The notes beneath the pieces are model-generated. The model made no database searches. It saw only the letters and a program-made list of their open reading frames with translations, and had not been told where the DNA came from. Both the position numbers and the translations under genes were made by a program. From Nitrospiraceae bacterium (GTDB taxonomy: Bacteria; Nitrospirota; Thermodesulfovibrionia; Thermodesulfovibrionales; UBA9159): a stretch of 6,385 nucleotides of DNA. Location: positions 1 through 6,385 of the forward strand of contig DMNE01000360.1 in assembly GCA_003453735.1 (NCBI GenBank), read 5' to 3'. Shown one piece after another: positions 1 to 5,959 of the stretch (positions are counted from its first letter, which is position 1; each line of letters opens with the position of its first letter).

Positions 1-167
1 AAAAACATTGGGCAGCAAAAGTTACAGAATCTCAAGTTATAGAAATTAGAAGGTTATATAAAAATGGTGAACGAGTTAGACGCATTGCAGAAAAATTTAA
101 TCTCAATGAAGGAACAACTCATGATATTTGCCATAGAAAAACCTGGAAACATCTAGAAGGCGACTAA
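1..167 (+). CDS. C-terminal end of a helix-turn-helix protein, probably an HNH/homing-type endonuclease (5' partial)
   Basis: Only the last 54 codons are present, read from base 3 to the TAA at 165-167; the start lies before the window. The fragment opens KHWAAKVTESQVIEIRRLY and continues as a compact helix-turn-helix: a helix with RRIAEKF, a turn at NLNEG, a second helix THDICHRK, and the ending TWKHL. The pattern AKxTExxVxxIRxLY...IAxxF...I...KTWKHL is familiar from the DNA-binding C-terminus of phage HNH homing-type endonucleases, where the nuclease domain comes first, and from small stand-alone HTH proteins. No nuclease residues are visible here, so the endonuclease call is an inference. 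The stop codon directly abuts the ATG of the large tail gene, so the gene sits inside the structural operon and its 3' end supplies the next ribosome binding site. Alternatives are a small regulator or a terminase-related HTH protein. Confidence 0.62.
   Translation, partial: KHWAAKVTESQVIEIRRLYKNGERVRRIAEKFNLNEGTTHDICHRKTWKHLEGD
155..160 (+). promoter_or_regulatory. Ribosome binding site for the large tail gene, inside the upstream gene
   Basis: AGAAGG lies 7 bases before the ATG at 168. It is read as coding sequence of the upstream HTH gene. This supports the start at 168 and suggests that translation of the two genes is coupled. Confidence 0.55.
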
Positions 168-2765
168 ATGGGCGCATACGAACCTCTCTTCATTGCTGGT
201 TCAACTACTGGCCTAGTCCAAGGTCGGCAAGAATTCCTATTGCCCTCGGATGCGTTTACGCGACTCATAAACATGTGGATATTCCGCGAGGAGATAGTCC
301 GCAGGCAAGGCCTCGCCTTTTTAGGGCGTTTACAAAGAAACTTCACTAGTCAATCTCTAGGCAATTCTGGTGCATCTCCTTGGTCCTTCAATATATTCAC
401 GATTCTTGCTGCTGTTATCCCTGAAATAAACCCAGAGATCCAACCTGGCAGTGTTGTTATTTCCATGGGAGGAGTTACTTTTACAGATCAAGGCAATGGC
501 GCCCTTACAGGATCATCGGCAGGAAATAGCGGCACGATCCTCTATAACACAGGAGCAGTTGTTCTGATGACAACAGTTGCTGGCGGCACTCCTGCAACAA
601 TCACGTTTAATTATTATCCTAATCTCCCCACGATGGGAATATGTAAACAAGAACTCAATTCTCAGAATCAATTCAACACGATCTTTTTCGACACGACATA
701 TGCATATACTTATTCAAACGTAACAGAACAATTCTCTCAGCTGACGACTACAACATGGACCGGAAATGACGCCAATTTTTTCTTTTCGACGAATTGGTGG
801 GTAGATAGTAGCACTCCCCCTAACAAACTCTTCTGGGTGACGAACAACAACGACCCCATTCGCTACTACAATGGGACATCATTCACTCCATTTTCTCCTC
901 AGATAGATAGCACTAATGTCGCCATAGTGCTAGTTAATTGCTTGGCACTGCTTCCATTCAGGGGTCGTCTTCTCTGCTTCAACACTTTAGAGGTTAATCC
1001 AGCAACATTGACAAATACAAAATATTCTCAACGTGTCCGATGGTCAGCGATAGGGAATCCTATTCCTAACGGTACATACCAGCCATGGTTTGACAATGTG
1101 AGGGGATTAGGAGGGTTTCTAGACATTCCTACTTCAGAACAGATTACCGCAGTAGGATTCGTTCGGGACAATCTCGTTATCTATACAGAAAATCAGACTT
1201 GGCAACTTCGATATACAGGCCGTTCGATTGCTCCATTTCAGATAGAAAGAGTCAATCCGGAGCTCGGCGCCTATTCTCTTTTCTCTGCTGTCCAGATGGA
1301 TTCTAGTTTAGTAGGGATAGGAGATAAAGGTATCGTTGAATGCGATTCCTATACATCAGAAAGGATCGATATCAAAATACCGGATCTTGTCTATTTGAAC
1401 AGCAACGTGTCTGCAAATCCTCAGAGAGTGCAAGGAATTAGAGATATTCAGCAAAAGTGCGTCTACTGGACCTATGTCGATTTTTCTGTCTCTACGCAAA
1501 CCATTCCTAATACTGTCTATCCTAATCGTAGGTTGGTCTACAACTATGAGAATGATTCTTGGGCTATTTTTACCGATAGTCTTACGGCTCTGGGATATTT
1601 TCAAAGCGTAGTTAGTATTACATGGCAAAATGCTACTTGGGCGTGGACAGAGGCAACTTATCCCTGGATATCGAATACCGAACTCTATCCTGCTCTAATG
1701 GGAGGCAATCAACAGGGCTTCATATCCTATCTGGGAACAAATATCATCCCAGAAGGGCCGCAGAACGAACAGACTTTAACTATAACTGGAATAACTGGGA
1801 ACAATACTACTGCTACAGCTATCACAAGCCCGAACCATAATTTGTTGAGTGGGCAATGCATTCATATTACTGGGATACCTCTAGGCACTCCATTTAGCAA
1901 TACTCTAAATAGTCCATATCAAGGCCTAATCTCTGGCGCTACGCAGGCGAATCCTTGCGTGATAACTACCTCTCTTAATCACAACTTAACAACTGGCGCA
2001 CAGATCACGATATCGAACGTCGGTGGCATGACTCAATTGAATGGACAACAATGTTTGATTACTGTTCTGACGCCAACGACATTTTCTCTAAGCAATTTGC
2101 AAGGTGTAGCGATAAATTCAACTGCTTATAGTGCATATACAAGTGGCGGTCAGTATGTTTCAGAGACAATCAACGCATTTGGAATCAAAGTAATTAATAA
2201 TAACTCCTTTGAATTATTTCATTACAACCCATCCAGCGGACAGTTTGATATTCCTCAATTGGATTCATCCTCATTAACTTATGTAGGTGGCGGAGAAATC
2301 GTCCTTCGTGATGGAATCGACATTGTTACCAAGAAGTTCAACTTCGCAGATCAAGGCCAAAACATCCAGCTGGGCTGGTTCAAGATCCTTGCGGATTCGA
2401 CACCAAGCGGAGCTTTTTCCCTTAACATGTTCTTAAACTATGATGATCCGAACAGTGGCAATCAGGCAGTGAATTGGCCTCCGATGAACAATAATCCAAG
2501 CGCAGAAAATCCGGATCCTTTCTTCAATGAGACAATTCCAACGACAGCGCCGACACTGATCGAATCCGCTTTAGTGGGAACAGTTCCTCCTCTCACTGGA
2601 TCCAAATTCTGGCACAACGTCTATTGTCCTATCCGGGGAGCTTTCATAACGATGGAATTTTTCCTATCCAATGCGCAATTAGCAGGGGTAGAGCAGCAGC
2701 AGGATATACAAATCGATGCCCTAGTACTGTATATGAGGCAGGCTGGGCGTCTACAAACTTGGTAA
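168..2765 (+). CDS. Large tail protein, P22 gp10 / T7 gp12-like (tail stabilisation / tubular protein B type), with nested FCCH-like domains
   Basis: This 865-residue protein has no signal peptide or membrane segment and is rich in beta-forming, Asn, Thr and aromatic residues. The N-terminus (about 1-60) has the pattern STTGLVQGRQEFLLPSDAF...REEIVRRQGLAFLGRLQR, typical of the start of podoviral tail accessory/tubular proteins, where a load of gene products is announced as a list. Residues about 93-152 form a small beta-rich insert (DQGNG, GNSGTILYNTG, YYPNLP). Residues about 155-530 contain repeated short units with Trp/Tyr and Gly, such as LFWVTNNNDPIRYYNG, FRGRLLCFNTLE, LVIYTENQTWQLRY and RRLVYNYENDSWAIF, consistent with a beta-propeller-like body. 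Residues about 535-712 are FCCH-like. The C-terminus (713-865) contains KKFNFADQGQNIQLGWFKI, FWHNVY and AGRLQTW. The predicted role is a tail nozzle or plug between portal and fibres. It is longer than P22 gp10 (about 472 residues), largely because of the inserts. Family placement rests on pattern memory and gene context. Confidence 0.68.
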   Translation: MGAYEPLFIAGSTTGLVQGRQEFLLPSDAFTRLINMWIFREEIVRRQGLAFLGRLQRNFTSQSLGNSGASPWSFNIFTILAAVIPEINPEIQPGSVVISMGGVTFTDQGNGALTGSSAGNSGTILYNTGAVVLMTTVAGGTPATITFNYYPNLPTMGICKQELNSQNQFNTIFFDTTYAYTYSNVTEQFSQLTTTTWTGNDANFFFSTNWWVDSSTPPNKLFWVTNNNDPIRYYNGTSFTPFSPQIDSTNVAIVLVNCLALLPFRGRLLCFNTLEVNPATLTNTKYSQRVRWSAIGNPIPNGTYQPWFDNVRGLGGFLDIPTSEQITAVGFVRDNLVIYTENQTWQLRYTGRSIAPFQIERVNPELGAYSLFSAVQMDSSLVGIGDKGIVECDSYTSERIDIKIPDLVYLNSNVSANPQRVQGIRDIQQKCVYWTYVDFSVSTQTIPNTVYPNRRLVYNYENDSWAIFTDSLTALGYFQSVVSITWQNATWAWTEATYPWISNTELYPALMGGNQQGFISYLGTNIIPEGPQNEQTLTITGITGNNTTATAITSPNHNLLSGQCIHITGIPLGTPFSNTLNSPYQGLISGATQANPCVITTSLNHNLTTGAQITISNVGGMTQLNGQQCLITVLTPTTFSLSNLQGVAINSTAYSAYTSGGQYVSETINAFGIKVINNNSFELFHYNPSSGQFDIPQLDSSSLTYVGGGEIVLRDGIDIVTKKFNFADQGQNIQLGWFKILADSTPSGAFSLNMFLNYDDPNSGNQAVNWPPMNNNPSAENPDPFFNETIPTTAPTLIESALVGTVPPLTGSKFWHNVYCPIRGAFITMEFFLSNAQLAGVEQQQDIQIDALVLYMRQAGRLQTW
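1770..2303 (+). other. FCCH-like beta domain (outer copy) split by an inserted second copy
   Basis: This covers residues about 535-712 of the large tail protein. The outer domain begins TLTITGITGNNTTATAITSP, continues NHNLLSGQCIHITGI to TLN near residue 581, and resumes near residue 670 with FGIKVINNNSFELF, NPSSGQFDIP and YVGGGEI. Both halves match successive parts of the small domain that automated searches label 'ubiquitin-activating enzyme E1 FCCH domain' in many phage tail proteins. The label does not imply any ubiquitin chemistry; here it is simply a structural beta module. Confidence 0.6.
1923..2156 (+). other. Inner FCCH-like domain inserted in the outer one
   Basis: This covers residues about 586-663 of the large tail protein. 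It has its own full set of family landmarks: GLISGATQANPCVITTS, NHNLTTGAQITISNV, GGMTQLNGQQ, ITVLTPTTFSLSNL and YSAYTSGGQYV. It aligns with both halves of the surrounding domain: NHNLTTGAQITIS with NHNLLSGQCIHIT, and LITVLTPTTFSL with GIKVINNNSFEL. The inserted copy therefore looks complete, and the interrupted copy continues after it. Confidence 0.6.
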
Positions 2766-2768
2766 ACT

Positions 2769-3344
2769 ATGTCAGGACCAGCCTATTTTGATACGCCGAT
2801 TGCGACAGATCTGCAAAGCACTTCACAAGGACAAATGCGAACCAATTTTTCTCAAGCGAATACGAGTTTCGGCGTAGATCATGTGAATTTTGCCAATACA
2901 AGCGGTAATACTGGCAAGCACAACTGGACCACATATCTAGTCCAAGGAAGCGATCCGAGCAACACTTCTGGTCAAGATCGTGTCTATGCGAAATCTGTTA
3001 CTTATCCAGGCGGATTAGGTACATTTTTAGAGCTCTTTATGTTGCAGGAGAATAATGCGACTCCGATTCCTTTAACTGGTCTAAATGCAAAGATAGGGGT
3101 AGCTAGTTCTTCAAGCTTATTTGGAGGAGGATTGTATATTAGTTGCGGGAATGTGGTAGCATCGACAGGAGGGGCGCCAGTTACTTTTGCTAGGGCTTTT
3201 CCTCATAGTTTTGTTGCATGTGTTCTTACGACTAACGGTTCATTTAGCGGAAATTATTGGTATACGAGTGGAACCCCTACAGGAATGTTAGTTTTTTGTT
3301 CTACTGGTTCGCCTAATGTTAATTACATAGCAATAGGAACATAA
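2769..3344 (+). CDS. Fibre-like tail protein with gp53-like C-terminal domain
   Basis: The 191-residue product is rich in Ser, Thr, Gly and Asn, with no signal peptide. The N-terminal third carries the pattern QMRTNFSQANTSFGVDHVNF followed by GNTGKHNWTTY (residues 22-55). I recall this pattern from the anchor of short fibre-like proteins placed after the large tail protein in related phages. Residues about 70-105 (DRVYAKSV, LELFMLQENNATPIPLTG) form a short connector seen in the same proteins. Residues about 135-191 (TFARAFPHSFVACVLTT...NYIAIGT) resemble the 'tail fibre gp53-like C-terminal' fold, a trimer-forming fibre tip that may contact the receptor. The start follows the previous stop by 3 bases and has no Shine-Dalgarno motif, so translation probably depends on coupling. 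By position it matches the P22 tail needle slot, but no sequence match to the needle is seen. Confidence 0.6.
   Translation: MSGPAYFDTPIATDLQSTSQGQMRTNFSQANTSFGVDHVNFANTSGNTGKHNWTTYLVQGSDPSNTSGQDRVYAKSVTYPGGLGTFLELFMLQENNATPIPLTGLNAKIGVASSSSLFGGGLYISCGNVVASTGGAPVTFARAFPHSFVACVLTTNGSFSGNYWYTSGTPTGMLVFCSTGSPNVNYIAIGT
3335..3338 (+). promoter_or_regulatory. Ribosome binding site inside the upstream gene's end
   Basis: AGGA lies 6 bases before the ATG at 3345 and is part of the last codons of the fibre-like gene. It supports that start and a coupled reading of the two genes. Confidence 0.45.
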
Positions 3345-3857
3345 ATGACTCTCCCAGGCGTCAGCAGTCAGCAATACGAGAGTTTCGTTCCCGTTTATGA
3401 CGTTATCCCTGAGCATTGGGAAATGGCACGCCAGCAGCTCGTGGAGCAACTGAAAAAGATAACTAATCAACTCAATGCATGTGAAATAGGGTGGTTTCTT
3501 GATCAGGAAGTAGTGGCCGGCAAAAATCTCTTCCCAGGGACAACTGCTTCGACGAATCAGAATTACAGAACAGTGCTTAGGAAAGTATTTGCGACTGGAG
3601 CTCTTCCGAACAATACACAGAATAAATATGCCCATGGCATTATTGTGAATGCGAATTTCACGCTCATAACTATGTATGGAGGCGCATCGAATCCATCAGG
3701 AACTTTTCCTTCTTTGCCGATGCCATACACTTCAATAACCGCAGGAAGGAATGTACAGCTTGATATGGACCAGACATACATTTACATAACCACAGCCTTT
3801 AACTATTCAGGATATACGCAATCATTCGTAGTGGTAGAGTACACTCAAGAACTTTAG
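3345..3857 (+). CDS. Conserved phage structural protein of unknown function
   Basis: I do not know a characterised relative of this 170-residue protein. The N-terminal part (about 20-45) is helical, with IPEHWEMARQQLVEQLKKITNQ-type spacing, then EIGWFLDQEVVAGKNLFPG (47-65), YRTVLRKVFATGALPN (74-89), HGIIVNANFTLITMYGGAS (97-114), PMPYTS (125-130) and a beta-rich C-terminus with MDQTYIYITTAFNYSGYTQS (141-160). The pattern of a helix, the EIGWFLD motif and a beta domain with a repeated NxT/NYS flavour is one I recall from uncharacterised proteins placed beside podoviral tail genes. A virion tail component or fibre attachment protein is likely by context. The start directly abuts the previous stop, with AGGA 6 bases upstream. 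Confidence 0.6.
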   Translation: MTLPGVSSQQYESFVPVYDVIPEHWEMARQQLVEQLKKITNQLNACEIGWFLDQEVVAGKNLFPGTTASTNQNYRTVLRKVFATGALPNNTQNKYAHGIIVNANFTLITMYGGASNPSGTFPSLPMPYTSITAGRNVQLDMDQTYIYITTAFNYSGYTQSFVVVEYTQEL

Positions 3858-3864
3858 GAAAATT

Positions 3865-4071
3865 ATGGCCTTTCACGAATCGCATTCGCCTATAAAACCT
3901 CCAGAAGGGGGATATAAGACAAAAGCCAAATATGCGCCTAAGGGAATGAATCGTTTTGCTTATAAAGATCCGGATCATTTTCAGAAGGTGCCGACGAAAA
4001 AGAAAAAACTTAAAAAACAGAAAGCCGAAAAACAGGTGAAGAGCGGCGATTATGTTCCCTATGAGATGTAA
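3865..4071 (+). CDS. Small lysine-rich protein of unknown function
   Basis: The 68-residue product contains 16 lysines, nine of them in the stretch TKKKKLKKQKAEKQVK (residues 44-59). Its other half is rich in Pro, Tyr and His (HESHSPIKPPEGGYKTKAKY, then RFAYKDPDHFQK). It has no Cys, membrane segment or signal peptide and is probably largely disordered. Such a basic tail could bind nucleic acid or an acidic virion surface, but no family is recognised. The start is well supported: AGGA at 3856-3859 overlaps the previous TAG and lies 5 bases from the ATG. It sits between the tail genes and the candidate ejection genes, so a packaged DNA-binding or assembly role is possible but unproven. Confidence 0.6.
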   Translation: MAFHESHSPIKPPEGGYKTKAKYAPKGMNRFAYKDPDHFQKVPTKKKKLKKQKAEKQVKSGDYVPYEM

Positions 4072-4073
4072 AT

Positions 4074-4080
4074 AGAGGAG
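4074..4080 (+). promoter_or_regulatory. Strong ribosome binding site for the 199-residue protein
   Basis: AGAGGAG lies 6 bases before the ATG at 4087, in the 15-base gap after the lysine-rich gene. It fixes that start and suggests high-level translation. Confidence 0.7.
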
Positions 4081-4086
4081 AAAACT

Positions 4087-4686
4087 ATGGCAGGTACATT
4101 TGGGAAAGTAGCAGCTGGTGGCGGATTAGGATTAGCGGGTCTTTATGGATTTAATCCGAAATTTAGAGGAAATGTAAATAAGTTGCTTTTCGGAAGGCCT
4201 GAGAAATTCCAACAAAGACCTATGTTTGGACCAGAGCAGAGACCGCTTTACGAACAACTACAAGCGGCGACCATGGGGCGTGGAGCTGGAGGAGCATTCG
4301 GAGAAGCTGGCGACTACTATCGAAGTCTTTTGGAAAATGATAATGAGACTTTCAATGCCATGGCACAACCTGAACTCCGAAGATTCAGACAGGAGATTAT
4401 ACCGGAAATATCCGAACAATTCGCTGGAATGGGAGCGGGTGGCCTGTCTTCGAGTGGGTTTAGAAATGCTGCTGTAGCAGCTGGGACAGATCTTTCTGAG
4501 AGACTGGCAGCCATGAGAGCACAGCTGAGAGGACAAGGAGCTCAAGGCCTCATGAGTCTAGGACAATATGGTCTGAGTCCATTCTATGAAAACATCATGA
4601 GGCCGGCACAACCTGGATTATTACAATCTTTTGCAGGTGGTGCAGGTAAGGCAGCCGGAGCATATTTAGGCGGGAAATTCGGATAA
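4087..4686 (+). CDS. Candidate ejection (internal virion) protein, P22 gp7 position
   Basis: The 199-residue protein is rich in Gly, Ala and Gln. Residues 8-21 are an apolar Gly-rich segment. Residues 41-58 (FQQRPMFGPEQRPLYEQL) and 95-150 (PELRRFRQEIIPEISEQFAG, then MGAGGLSSSGFRNAA and LAAMRAQLRGQ) are landmarks I recall from uncharacterised phage proteins with the pattern IPxIxExFxxxGxxSSxxF...LxxxRAQL. The C-terminus (176-199) is Gly/Ala-rich, with glycines at 187, 191, 195 and 199. P22 gp7, the first of three ejected proteins, is of similar length (about 229 residues) and comes first in its cluster. The role is inferred from order, size and composition; a scaffold or head-tail protein is the main alternative. 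Confidence 0.58.
   Translation: MAGTFGKVAAGGGLGLAGLYGFNPKFRGNVNKLLFGRPEKFQQRPMFGPEQRPLYEQLQAATMGRGAGGAFGEAGDYYRSLLENDNETFNAMAQPELRRFRQEIIPEISEQFAGMGAGGLSSSGFRNAAVAAGTDLSERLAAMRAQLRGQGAQGLMSLGQYGLSPFYENIMRPAQPGLLQSFAGGAGKAAGAYLGGKFG
4633..4683 (+). other. Glycine-zipper-like segment at the C-terminus of the 199-residue protein
   Basis: Residues 183-199 read AGGAGKAAGAYLGGKFG. The residues at 183, 187, 191, 195 and 199 are Ala, Gly, Gly, Gly and Gly, a clean small-xxx-small run over four turns. Such runs pack helices tightly, often in membranes. A weaker run lies at residues 9, 13, 17 and 21. Confidence 0.5.
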
Positions 4687-4691
4687 GGAGG
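4685..4691 (+). promoter_or_regulatory. Consensus ribosome binding site for the 419-residue protein
   Basis: AAGGAGG, a near-perfect Shine-Dalgarno motif, begins inside the preceding TAA stop codon and lies 8 bases before the ATG at 4700. It is the strongest such site in the window and decides this start. Confidence 0.75.
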
Positions 4692-4699
4692 ATTTTCAA

Positions 4700-5959
4700 A
4701 TGGTCCAAGTCATACCACGTGAGGGCGGAGCGGCCGGCATTGGCCAAGCTTTTGGCGCAGGATTAGCGGAGCAACTTCCTCAAGAAATCGGCAGATATCG
4801 ATTGAGAAAAGGTCTCGAGGAATTAGGGCAGCCAGGACAAAAGCCGATGACTCCTTTCCAACAAGCGGCAAAGTTGGCATCGATTCCCGGGATTACGCCC
4901 GAAAATATGGGACCATTCATTGAACTTCTCCGCAGACAAAACGCGATTAGAGAGGCGCAGGGAGGCGAACAGGTCCAAGAAGGTATCGGAACACAAGCGA
5001 TGCCAAAAGAGCCGATTGTAGGGGCTGTAAGTGAGATTGCGCAGAGAACAGAATCGCCCGATTATCTTTTCTCGCCATCTCCAGAGCAGGTTTATAGCGA
5101 AGCAGTAGAATTGCAGAGGCAAAAACCTAATCTTTATCCAGAGGTTGCCGATGCCCAAGCTTTTTTGCAAAAAAGATACAACGATCGTTTAGTCAGGGAT
5201 CAACAGATAGAGACTCGATTAAATAGCATCGATGAGAGGATCAACGAAGCTACCAATGAAATTTTACAGAAAAAAAATGTTTATTCAGATGTCCCTGGGG
5301 AAATAGTCAAGAAAATAAGAAATAAATATCTGAATAATCCTGCTGTAAATCCACGGAAAGCAGGAAATGAAGCAGCTAGAGAGATTCTAGATTTTGGAAA
5401 AACAAGATTGAATCTTAAAACAGCCGCAGAGCCATTTAATACAATCATGCATCCTAAAGAAACCTTTGAGAGAATTTCTTCAGCTAAAAAGGAATATGAA
5501 AAACATGATGCGTTAGAAATCTTCAAAGACGATTTGCAATCCAATTTCGGATTGAGCGATAAGACAGCGAATTATATTGCAAAACCCATAGAGAGCAACC
5601 AGAAACTGAATTCATATATTAAAGGCCTAAATCCAAAATCCACTGTCACATATTCAAAACCTGAAAGTTTCTTCGAACGACCAGAAGCTACAAAGATACC
5701 AGCTAAATCTCTCAATGAAATAGTGAAAGAAGTGTCAAATTTGATTACTGATGACGATAGTTTACAATCGATAGCCATAGCATTAGACGAGCGTCTCTAC
5801 AATGGAAATGAATTTCTAAATTTAGTTAGAGATGATCCGAAATTTAGGAAAAATAAAGAGCAAGAAAGAGAATTGCAGCAGCCTTACAATGTTTTACCAA
5901 ATCTGGGCGATATTATGTTTCTTGCGGTATCTTGGGCTAAAAAAAGAAGGAAGTTATGA
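4700..5959 (+). CDS. Candidate ejection (internal virion) protein, P22 gp20 position, with coiled coil
   Basis: The 419-residue protein is mainly helical and hydrophilic. The N-terminus (about 9-41) carries GGAAGIGQAFGAGLAEQLPQ followed by EIGRYRLRKGLEEL. Residues 50-85 have MTPFQQAAKLASIPGITPEN and ELLRRQNAIREAQ. I recall the pattern GxGLxExLPxExxxxRLxxGL...PxQQAAxLxSIPGxTP from unnamed proteins of related phages. Residues about 157-193 (QKRYNDRLVRDQQIETRL, then a further heptad-like stretch) probably form a coiled coil. The C-terminus ends WAKKRRKL, a basic tail. No enzyme motif is seen. It is close in length to P22 gp20 (about 471 residues) and is second in the set of three, so an ejected internal protein is the best guess. 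The stop overlaps the next start by 4 bases (ATGA). Confidence 0.6.
   Translation: MVQVIPREGGAAGIGQAFGAGLAEQLPQEIGRYRLRKGLEELGQPGQKPMTPFQQAAKLASIPGITPENMGPFIELLRRQNAIREAQGGEQVQEGIGTQAMPKEPIVGAVSEIAQRTESPDYLFSPSPEQVYSEAVELQRQKPNLYPEVADAQAFLQKRYNDRLVRDQQIETRLNSIDERINEATNEILQKKNVYSDVPGEIVKKIRNKYLNNPAVNPRKAGNEAAREILDFGKTRLNLKTAAEPFNTIMHPKETFERISSAKKEYEKHDALEIFKDDLQSNFGLSDKTANYIAKPIESNQKLNSYIKGLNPKSTVTYSKPESFFERPEATKIPAKSLNEIVKEVSNLITDDDSLQSIAIALDERLYNGNEFLNLVRDDPKFRKNKEQERELQQPYNVLPNLGDIMFLAVSWAKKRRKL
4724..4768 (+). other. Glycine-zipper-like segment near the N-terminus of the 419-residue protein
   Basis: Residues 9-23 read GGAAGIGQAFGAGLA. Two interleaved small-xxx-small runs are present: Gly9, Gly13, Ala17, Gly21 and Ala11, Gly15, Gly19, Ala23. 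The segment is short and only mildly hydrophobic, so membrane insertion is possible but not assured. Confidence 0.42.
5947..5951 (+). promoter_or_regulatory. Ribosome binding site for the last, partial gene
   Basis: AAGGA lies 4 bases before the ATG at 5956, inside the last codons of the previous gene. With the ATGA overlap it supports coupled translation and fixes this start. Confidence 0.55.

Noticed and set aside
53..64. AT-rich TTATATAAAAAT, resembling a promoter -10 element before the tail gene.
   Set aside because: It is inside the HTH coding sequence and no matching -35 element at proper spacing was seen.
908..932. Perfect 8-base inverted repeat (TAGCACTA, 9-base loop, TAGTGCTA) in the large tail gene.
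   Set aside because: It lies deep inside a coding region with no T-run, and about one such repeat is expected by chance in a window of this size.
1770..2303. A ubiquitin-pathway function suggested by the FCCH domain name.
   Set aside because: The domain is a common structural module in phage tail proteins; no E1 catalytic or adenylation domain is present.
3993..4019. A-runs in the lysine-rich gene as a possible programmed frameshift site.
   Set aside because: The runs do not form a classical X-XXY-YYZ heptamer in the reading frame, and the gene continues normally to a stop that fits the next gene.
4258..4545. Antisense open frames opposite the 199-residue gene and similar ones elsewhere on the minus strand.
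   Set aside because: They overlap well-supported plus-strand genes, lack good ribosome binding sites and have compositions typical of shadow frames.
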